DNA from: Amycolatopsis sp. NBC_00345
GTDB taxonomy: Bacteria > Actinomycetota > Actinomycetes > Mycobacteriales > Pseudonocardiaceae
Assembly (NCBI RefSeq): GCF_036116635.1
Contig: NZ_CP107995.1
Span: 9,238,001 to 9,302,000 of the forward strand
Direction: 5' to 3'
Length of the DNA stretch: 64,000 bases
Part shown: piece after piece, positions 58,256 to 64,000 of the stretch
Layout: each line of letters begins with the position of its first letter
Numbering within the stretch: the stretch's first letter is position 1
Notes under the pieces: generated by a model
Seen by the model: the letters and a program-made list of their open reading frames with translations, nothing else
The model's database searches: none
What the model was told of the DNA's origin: nothing
Made by a program: the position numbers and the translations under genes

Positions 58256-59884
58256 TCAGTTGGCGGGGCGTCCGGCGGCGACGGTGCAGCTGGTCGGCTC
58301 ACCGCTGGCGGCGGACACGCTGACCGCGTTCCACGCGGCCTTCACGGTGTTGAACTCCGTGCAGCTGTTCGGGTACAGCGCCAGCGCGGCCTGGAGCGTC
58401 GCCTTGCGGGCGGCCTTGTGGTTCCACGACGAGGTCTTCTTCAGCAGGCCGTTGTAGAAGATCTTGCCGGCCTTCTGGATGCCGAGGCCGGTCACGGCGC
58501 TGTTGTTGCAGGTCGGGCTGGCGGGCTTGCCGGCGCCGGCGGAACCCTCGGCGAGCAGGTAGAACCAGTGGTTCTGCGGGCCCGCGGCGGCGTGCACCTC
58601 GGTGCTCGGGATCGACGAGGAGTAGCAGTTCGGGTCGCCGACCAGCGAGGGGTTGTACATGTACCGGATCGGGCCCTGGCCGACCAGGTTCACGCCCTCG
58701 CCGACCTGGTAGTCCGGGGTGTCCTTGGCGTTGTTCGCGTACGCCTCGGTGAGCGCGCCGAAGATGTCGCCGGTGGACTCGTTCATCCCGCCGTTCTCGT
58801 TGCCGCCGCCGGCGCCGCCCGGGGTGGTCTGGAAGACGCCGTGGCCGAACTCGTGCCCGACGACGTCCATCGACGTGGCCTGGCGCTTGTTGTCCTGCGA
58901 GTGGCCGAAGTGGGTGGACGAGCCGTTCCAGTAGGCGTTCACGTCGTTGAGGCCGACCGACGCGGGGTAGCCGCCGCCGGAGCCGTTGATGCCGTTGCGG
59001 CCCAGCCAGTCGCGCAGCATGTTCCATTCGGTCTGGACGCTGAACAGGGTGTCGACGCAGGCCGTCTCGAGGTCGGTACCGCTGGCGTTGCCCCAGGCGT
59101 TGTCGGTGCCGGTGTACACCGAGCCGCCCTCGCGGCCGCAGCTGAGGCCGCTGCGGCCCGGGTCGCGCATCGAGAACGAGCTGCCGGAGCCGGTCGTGTC
59201 GATGCTGACCTTGCCCACGTAGTAGCTGTTGCCGGTGCCGGCGAGCGCGCTGTCCTGCGTCTGCGCGTTCCCGATGGTTTCGGGGGCGTCGGCCTTCACG
59301 TCGTCGCGCTGGTCGAGGACGGCGCCGGTGGCCGCGTCGACGAACACGTGCAGATTGCTGGGCGCCTTCGCGGTACGCCCCGCGACGACGACCTCGTACG
59401 CCAGCTTCGGTGCCGAGCCCGCCAGCACGACCAGGTCCGGCTTGCCGACACTGTCCACAGTGGGCAGTTGGGCGCGGGCGATGGAGGCGGCGCGGGCGGC
59501 GTCGAAGGTCGCGGTGGTCGCGAGGCCGATCGGCGCGGTCTCGGCGGCCGCGGTGTCGCGGACGCGGCCGGCGCCGTCGGCGACGACCACCGCGTCACCG
59601 CCCACGACCTTCAGGCCGCGGTAGGTGCGCTCGTAGGAGCTGTAGAACAGCCCGGCGTCGCCCGGGGTGGTGCCGAGGCGGCGGAACGCCTCGTCCGCGC
59701 CCTTGCGCAGCTGGTCGAGGCCGGCCGCGGCGGCCTGGTCGGAGGCGGTGGCCGCGAGGGCCAGTGGGTCGGCGGCGGGTTGGGCCGGGGCCGCGACGGC
59801 CGGGGTCACCGGCAGTGCGAGCAGGGAGAGCGCCAAACCGGCGGCGGTGGCCACTGCGGCGGTGCGCACTTTTCTGACGGTCAT
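58256..59884 (-). CDS. Secreted M4 (thermolysin-like) metalloprotease
   Basis: 542 residues: signal peptide (AATAAGLALSLLALPV), FTP and PepSY-type propeptide (~40-205), and catalytic domain from ~215. The zinc site is HEFGH (344-348), the third ligand lies in NESTGD (~368), and the C-terminal catalytic His is in STEVHAAAGPQNHWFY. GAGAGGA lies before ATG 59884; a longer frame starting 13 codons upstream lacks a site. It is the first gene of a two-gene operon with the M28 peptidase. Confidence 0.94.
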   Translation of the reverse strand: MTVRKVRTAAVATAAGLALSLLALPVTPAVAAPAQPAADPLALAATASDQAAAAGLDQLRKGADEAFRRLGTTPGDAGLFYSSYERTYRGLKVVGGDAVVVADGAGRVRDTAAAETAPIGLATTATFDAARAASIARAQLPTVDSVGKPDLVVLAGSAPKLAYEVVVAGRTAKAPSNLHVFVDAATGAVLDQRDDVKADAPETIGNAQTQDSALAGTGNSYYVGKVSIDTTGSGSSFSMRDPGRSGLSCGREGGSVYTGTDNAWGNASGTDLETACVDTLFSVQTEWNMLRDWLGRNGINGSGGGYPASVGLNDVNAYWNGSSTHFGHSQDNKRQATSMDVVGHEFGHGVFQTTPGGAGGGNENGGMNESTGDIFGALTEAYANNAKDTPDYQVGEGVNLVGQGPIRYMYNPSLVGDPNCYSSSIPSTEVHAAAGPQNHWFYLLAEGSAGAGKPASPTCNNSAVTGLGIQKAGKIFYNGLLKKTSSWNHKAARKATLQAALALYPNSCTEFNTVKAAWNAVSVSAASGEPTSCTVAAGRPAN

Positions 59885-60313
59885 TCGGGGTCCTCTCGGG
59901 TGCCTGACCGCGTCCGGACGCACCGGCGGTGGGGACAGTGCTGGTCTTCGAGACTGCCGGGCACGGGTTCACGGTGAGCGGAACGGGGCTGTTGTTGCCT
60001 TCGAGCTGGGGAGACTCTGTTCAGATCCGCGGACACCGTGAGTAAACGAGCGGTCACCGGGTCGGTCAATGCGCCGAATGGCCCAGCGAAGTATTACTTC
60101 GGCATTAATCAACCGGAAAAAACCCTTGAACATCAGGGCTTTTGCGCCGCGCGGTGGTGCGTCAAGACTTTCGTAGGGATTTGTCCGGTACACCCCGTTC
60201 GTAGGGGTGTGCCGGTGATCCACGCCGGGGGCGTCATCCAGGGGTCACCGGCGCCGTGGCACAGGGGCGATGCTGGGGTTCTGCCAGGTTGGCCGGGCCG
60301 TAGGCTGGGATGG
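59885..60313. promoter_or_regulatory. AT-rich divergent regulatory region between protease and LOG genes
   Basis: A 429-bp gap without a gene. It contains GAAGTA-T-TACTTC (near 60091), an AAAAACCCT/AGGGCTTTT-type hairpin (about 60117-60145) and GGTACACCCC/GGGGTGTGCC (about 60189-60215). The middle third is much less GC-rich than its surroundings, as expected for promoters of the secreted-protease operon. No regulator gene is adjacent. Confidence 0.45.
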
Positions 60314-61099
60314 GTGAGCGAACAGTCTGAGTTTCCCGACGGCCAGTACCCGGAGCGCCCGGTGGAGCGCCACAAGGGCCCGGTGGTGCTGCGGCGCGAC
60401 CGTCGTGACCAGGGCAGCACCACTGATCAGCGGCTGCTGGACGCGCGCGGGCCGAGCGACTGGGTGCACACGGACCCGTGGCGGGTGCTGCGCATCCAGG
60501 CCGAGTTCGTGGAGGGCTTCGGCGCGCTGGCGGAGGTGCCGCGCGCGGTGACCGTGTTCGGGTCCGCGCGGACCAAGCGGGACCACCCCGAGTACGAGCT
60601 GGGCCGCAAGATCGGCGGGGCGCTGGCCGCGGCCGGCTTCGCGGTGATGACCGGCGGCGGGCCGGGCGCGATGGAGGCGGTGAACCGCGGCGCGGCCGAG
60701 GCCGGCGGGTTCTCGGTCGGCCTCGGCATCGAGCTGCCGTTCGAGCAGGGCCTGAACCCGTGGGTCGACCTCGGGGTGAACTTCCGCTACTTCTTCGCGC
60801 GGAAGACGATGTTCATCAAGTACTCGCAGGCGTTCATCTGCCTGCCGGGCGGCTTCGGCACGCTGGACGAGCTGTTCGAGGCGCTGACGCTGGTCCAGAC
60901 CAAGAAGGTGACCAAGTTCCCGGTCGTGCTGTTCGGCACCGAGTACTGGGGCGGGCTGTACGACTGGATCGAGAAGTCCGTGCTGGGCGGCGGGAAGATC
61001 GGGGAGAAGGACCTCAGCCTGCTGCACCTGACCGACGACATCGACGACGCCGTGCAGGTGGTGCAGGACTCGTACCAGGCCTGGGAGGATTCGCACTGA
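60314..61099 (+). CDS. LOG-family (TIGR00730) protein, larger paralogue
   Basis: 261 residues. The lysine-decarboxylase-like fold motif PGGFGTLDELFE (the PGGxGTxxE nucleotide-binding loop) and GGGPGAMEAVNRGA are present, with FFARKTMFIKYSQAF between them. Family members are cytokinin-type N6-substituted-adenine ribose-5'-monophosphate phosphoribohydrolases. The first ~65 residues are an extra N-terminal part. GTG 60314 has TAGGCT seven bases upstream (leaderless). The next gene overlaps it by one base. Confidence 0.92.
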   Translation: MSEQSEFPDGQYPERPVERHKGPVVLRRDRRDQGSTTDQRLLDARGPSDWVHTDPWRVLRIQAEFVEGFGALAEVPRAVTVFGSARTKRDHPEYELGRKIGGALAAAGFAVMTGGGPGAMEAVNRGAAEAGGFSVGLGIELPFEQGLNPWVDLGVNFRYFFARKTMFIKYSQAFICLPGGFGTLDELFEALTLVQTKKVTKFPVVLFGTEYWGGLYDWIEKSVLGGGKIGEKDLSLLHLTDDIDDAVQVVQDSYQAWEDSH

Positions 61100-61638
61100 T
61101 GCGGGTTTGTGTGTTCTGCGGCTCTTCGATGGGCCTTTCGCCGGTGTACGCGGAGGCGGCGTCCGCGCTGGGCAAGCTGCTGGCGCAGCGCGGGATCGGG
61201 CTGGTGTACGGCGGCGCGAGCGTCGGCACCATGGGCGCGGTGGCCGACGCCGCGCTCGCCGCGGGCGGCGAGGTGATCGGGGTGATCCCGGAGGCGCTGT
61301 CCCGGGTGGAGATCGCGCACGCCGGGCTGACCGAGCTGCACGTCGTCGCCGACATGCACCAGCGCAAGGCGAAGATGGCCGCGCTGTCCGACGCGTTCCT
61401 CGCGCTGCCGGGCGGGGCGGGCACGCTGGAGGAGCTGTTCGAGGTCTGGACCTGGGCGCAGCTGGGCCTGCACGGTAAGCCGATCGGGCTGGTCGACGTC
61501 GCCGGGTACTACGCGCCGCTGATGTCGTTCGCCGAGCACATGGTGACCGAGGGCTTCCTCGGCGCCGACTACCGCGACCTCCTCACGATCGACGCCGACG
61601 CCGCGAAGCTGCTGGACCGCTTCGGGATGGGCGCCTGA
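61099..61638 (+). CDS. LOG-family (TIGR00730) protein, smaller paralogue
   Basis: 179 residues, the standard LOG size: VCVFCGSSMGLSPVYAEAA, GLVYGGASVGTMGAVADAAL, DMHQRKAKMAALSDAFLAL and PGGAGTLEELFEVWTWAQLG. ATG 61099 forms TGATG with the upstream stop. GGGAGG stands 9 bases before it. Two adjacent LOG genes in one operon could have divided substrates. Similar to Rv1205, the mycobacterial LOG enzyme near dapE. Confidence 0.93.
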   Translation: MRVCVFCGSSMGLSPVYAEAASALGKLLAQRGIGLVYGGASVGTMGAVADAALAAGGEVIGVIPEALSRVEIAHAGLTELHVVADMHQRKAKMAALSDAFLALPGGAGTLEELFEVWTWAQLGLHGKPIGLVDVAGYYAPLMSFAEHMVTEGFLGADYRDLLTIDADAAKLLDRFGMGA

Positions 61639-61702
61639 CCTCGTCGCGCGGCTTTGCCTTGCCGTGTCGGGAGAACCGTCTCGCTGACCGGGACGGCGGG
61701 CG

Positions 61703-62584
61703 TCAGGCCGGCCAGGTGACCTCGGCCAGCACGGGGTAGTGGTCGCTGGCGGCCCGGCCGGACGCGAACGGGATCGTGGCCGTCGTGATCCGGGGGACGG
61801 GCCGCCGTCCGCTCTCGTCGAGGTACCCGACGTAGTCCAGCACGTTGCGGTAGCCGGGTGGTGTCACCAGCGGGTTTCCCGTGCCGTCGAAGGTGGGGGC
61901 GTGCATCGGGCCGTCGGGTGTCAGCCGTCCGCCGACCGCGGCGGCGGCCGCCACCGGGTCGGGGCCGGGCGCACCGTCCACATCGGACTGGTAGTACTCG
62001 ACGTTGAGGTCACCCGCGAGCAGTACCGCCCGGTCGGGCGGCACCACGGCGGAGACGACCTCGCGGACCTCGGCGAGCTGGCGCAGCCGGACGTCGTGGG
62101 TGGCCCGCACCGCGGTCGGCGGTTCGTCGGCCTGCAGGTGCGTCGCGGCCAGCCACACTGGGCTACCCGGCGCATCGCGACAACCCGGCACGTCGAGTTC
62201 GACCAGTGCGACGCCCTTCGCGGACCACGCGTCCTGCGTGCGGCGCCGGTAAGCGCGGTAGACGTGCTGGTGCTGCCGGAGGATCCGGTGCCGGCTCAGC
62301 ACCCGGACACCGCCCCCGACCAGCCGTCGCACGAGCGAGTCCGGTTCGGCCCGGCTGTCCCAGCCCGCCCGTCCGCTCAGCCCGCCGACCGGCGGAGTCG
62401 TGTGGTAGCCGAGGCGGGTCAGCCGCGAGACGATGCGCCCGGCCGCGGACAGCCCGAAGGCCTCGTTGAGCACCACGACGTCAGGGGAGAGGTCGCCGAT
62501 CAGCTCGGCGGCCAGGCCCGCGCGGCGGATCCCGGCCGGCCCGGCCGAGACGACCGGGAGCTGTAGCACGTTGAAGGTCATCAC
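61703..62584 (-). CDS. Endonuclease/exonuclease/phosphatase-fold protein
   Basis: About 293 residues. MTFNVLQLP has the conserved Asn of EEP enzymes, VVVLNEAFGLSAA the metal-binding Glu, LLAGDLNVEYYQSD the catalytic Asp-Asn pair, and ASDHYPVLAEV the general-base Asp-His. This is a sphingomyelinase/DNase I-type phosphodiesterase; the substrate may be a lipid or nucleic acid. Start choice is open: GTG 62584, ATG 62581, or TTG 62593 (GGAGA eight bases upstream). Element B lies in its leader. No signal peptide in the chosen form. Confidence 0.85.
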   Translation of the reverse strand: MMTFNVLQLPVVSAGPAGIRRAGLAAELIGDLSPDVVVLNEAFGLSAAGRIVSRLTRLGYHTTPPVGGLSGRAGWDSRAEPDSLVRRLVGGGVRVLSRHRILRQHQHVYRAYRRRTQDAWSAKGVALVELDVPGCRDAPGSPVWLAATHLQADEPPTAVRATHDVRLRQLAEVREVVSAVVPPDRAVLLAGDLNVEYYQSDVDGAPGPDPVAAAAAVGGRLTPDGPMHAPTFDGTGNPLVTPPGYRNVLDYVGYLDESGRRPVPRITTATIPFASGRAASDHYPVLAEVTWPA

Positions 62585-62654
62585 CCGAGGCAACGCTGGT
62601 TCTCCGATCCTGGCGACGGGGCCGATCAGCGGGCTCGGGCTGGGCGCGTGAATA

Positions 62655-62759
62655 CTGTGCCGTTCGTCACCAATCCGACTGCAGTTACGGCGGAAACGGG
62701 TTCCTACGAGCAGATCGGCTGCAGTCCGTGTCCGCCTACTTTCGGTCGGATTATTGACG
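62655..62759 (-). repeat. Structured intergenic element, copy B
   Basis: CTGTGC (62655-62660) stands 14 bases before CCGAC. The arms CGTCACCAATCCGAC (62665-62679) and GTCGGATTATTGACG (62745-62759) pair at 13 of 15 positions. The core, with GGCGGA/TCCGCC and GCAG-ATCGG-CTGC, matches copy A over its full length (about 86 percent). Confidence 0.75.
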
Positions 62760-62961
62760 AAGCCCACCGCAGGTACGATGCGAAAATACTTCGAGTTCCA
62801 GTCGGCCGGAAGGTGGGGACACCTTCACCCACCTCGCTGTGACGAGTCGTGTTCGGTGGGTTACCCCAGGTCTTCGCGGTGGGCCTTGCCGCGGTCGCCT
62901 CGGCGCCGGTCGTTAAAGTCGAACTGTCCCGCCGACTGAGCGCACGGAATGAGGTTCGACG

Positions 62962-63915
62962 GTGGCGGTCCTACTGGTGTTGCTCGCCGCCGCCGTCAGC
63001 GGACTGGGCCTTGTGCTGCTGCGCAAGGCGAACCAGGCCGAACCGGAGCGGCCCGGGTTCTCGTGGGCGCGGCTGTGGCTGATGATCCGCCATCGCCCGC
63101 TCTGGCTGGCCGGCATCGTCACCATGCTCGCCGAGTTCGGGCTGCACGCGCTCGCCCTGTCGCAGAGCACGGTCACGACGGTGCAGCTGCTGGTGGTGAT
63201 GGAGCTGCCGTTCACCCTCATCCTGTCCCAGCTGATCCTCGGCGGGCGCCTGAAGTACCGGGAATGGGCGGCGATCGCCTCGATGACGCTCGGCATCGTC
63301 GTCCTGCTACTGGCCTTGTCGCCGCACGGCGGTCACGCGGACGAGGTCCCGCTGGGCACCTGGCTGATCGGGCTCACCGTGACGGTCGCGGCGGTCGCCG
63401 GGATCCTCCTGGCCTCGCGGTGGGCCGGGCGGGTGGCCAGGACGGCGCTGGCCGGGATCGCCGCCGGCATGGGGGCCGGCCTGATCGCCGTGGTGGTCAA
63501 ACCGGTCACGGCGGCGGTGGGGCATGGCGTGGGGGCGCTGGTCACCACCTGGCAGACCTGGGCCCTGATCCTCGTCAGCGCCGCGGCGTTCGTGCTGTTG
63601 CAGAACGCGCTGCAGGCCGGGCGGCTGGTCGCCTCGCAGCCGGGCATCACCCTCGCCAACCCCGTGGTGGCCGTCCTCTGGGGCGTTCTCGTGTTCCACG
63701 AACAGGTCAGGGGCGGGTGGTGGCTGCTCGGCGCGGCGCTGGGAGCCGTGCTGCTCGCGGTCGGCGCGGCGCTGTTGTCGGGTTCCCCGCTGCTGGACGG
63801 TTACCAGGAAGCGCCCGGCGACGAGGAACCGCGGACGTCCTCTCCGGTGCCGACTGCCGGTGAAGAGGACCCGAACACGCCGGACGACCTGGACGTTTCA
63901 CGGAGCTATGCATGA
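62962..63915 (+). CDS. EamA-like DMT-superfamily transporter
   Basis: 317 residues with about nine to ten membrane helices and a polar C-terminal tail (~40 residues, acidic). The two-fold repeat of the DMT family is visible, with the end-of-repeat motif VVAVLWGVLVFHEQV and VMELPFTLILSQLILGG. It exports small metabolites; substrate unknown. GTG 62962 has GAGG about 9 bases upstream. An upstream gap of ~200 bp holds no other gene. Confidence 0.88.
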   Translation: MAVLLVLLAAAVSGLGLVLLRKANQAEPERPGFSWARLWLMIRHRPLWLAGIVTMLAEFGLHALALSQSTVTTVQLLVVMELPFTLILSQLILGGRLKYREWAAIASMTLGIVVLLLALSPHGGHADEVPLGTWLIGLTVTVAAVAGILLASRWAGRVARTALAGIAAGMGAGLIAVVVKPVTAAVGHGVGALVTTWQTWALILVSAAAFVLLQNALQAGRLVASQPGITLANPVVAVLWGVLVFHEQVRGGWWLLGAALGAVLLAVGAALLSGSPLLDGYQEAPGDEEPRTSSPVPTAGEEDPNTPDDLDVSRSYA

Positions 63916-63969
63916 AGGCGGCCTCTGCGTACCGCTCCGGTGCGCACTGACATTGAAGAGGAATCCCTG

Positions 63970-64000
63970 ATGTCGCAGGCGATCGGCTGGAACAACTTCG
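63970..64000 (+). CDS. Start of a gene cut by the window edge
   Basis: ATG 63970 follows GAAGAGGA with suitable spacing. Only ten codons are visible (MSQAIGWNNF). The family cannot be assigned. Confidence 0.5.
   Translation, partial: MSQAIGWNNF

Noticed and set aside
62754..62939. 61-codon plus-strand ORF (with MRKYFEFQSAGRWG) before the DMT transporter
   Set aside because: No ribosome-binding site, later half is Arg/Ser noise, and it overlaps the leader region of the divergent gene.

Overview
The window is high-GC actinobacterial DNA. Frequent GTG starts and leaderless-looking promoters, together with the gene set, point to a Pseudonocardiaceae-type organism close to Amycolatopsis; this genus call is inference from gene content and repeat style, not a database match. 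From memory, two blocks are collinear in part with Mycobacterium tuberculosis: Rv3261-Rv3277 (purK, purE, acyl-CoA dehydrogenase, GtrA, TIGR03089 protein, LCP protein, rmlD, wbbL, guanylyltransferase, fbiA, fbiB) and the Rv1177-Rv1205 region (ferredoxin, dapC, dapD, dapE, LOG protein).

Layout. 1-8.1 kb: a truncated NAD(P)-binding protein, two GtrA membrane proteins behind a one-piece sigma/anti-sigma-like regulator, a degenerate GGDEF-type protein and two GT87 polyprenol-dependent mannosyltransferase-like proteins, one with a long Ala/Gly repeat insertion. 8.3-18 kb: purK-purE, acyl-CoA synthetase and dehydrogenase, an XRE regulator with an aldo/keto reductase, hydrolase, secreted lipase, GNAT. 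18-20.7 kb: a TetM/OtrA-like ribosome-protection GTPase with a structured leader and an overlapping upstream ORF, then a DoxX protein. 20.7-38.7 kb: the cell-envelope block (TIGR03089 protein, an NmrA pseudogene, two LCP ligases, rfbB, rfbD, six glycosyltransferase genes including wbbL, a DUF3800-like insert, mannose-1-phosphate guanylyltransferase, an AlkA-type glycosylase). 38.7-44.8 kb: a GntR regulator with a 48-aa membrane peptide and two Pro/Gln-rich membrane proteins, then the F420 genes fbiA-fbiB between a GNAT and a Nudix gene. 44.6-53.1 kb: a 57-aa protein, ferredoxin-dapC, a TetR/FAD-monooxygenase pair, CHAD protein, dapD, lipoprotein, dapE. 53.3-64 kb: IclR/asparagine synthetase pair, secreted chitinase, M28 and M4 peptidases, two LOG-family proteins, an endonuclease-fold protein, a DMT transporter, and the first codons of another gene.

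How it fits together. dTDP-rhamnose steps (RfbB, RfbD), rhamnosyl transfer (WbbL), GDP-mannose supply, GtrA/GT87 membrane proteins and LCP ligases would build and attach envelope polysaccharide. DapC, DapD and DapE supply meso-diaminopimelate for peptidoglycan. FbiA and FbiB make F420. Chitinase and peptidases are secreted nutrient-scavenging enzymes.

Most unusual signals. (1) A family of four intergenic structured elements, all in the same orientation and all just upstream of a minus-strand gene, sharing CTGTGC-N14-CCGAC and a stem with compensatory changes. (2) A 35-codon ORF overlapping the start of the TetM-like gene. (3) An NmrA-type gene with an internal deletion whose extended stop lies inside a palindromic repeat. 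(4) Repeat expansions both between genes and inside coding frames. (5) Two glycosyltransferase genes fired divergently from an 18-bp gap sharing one -10 region.
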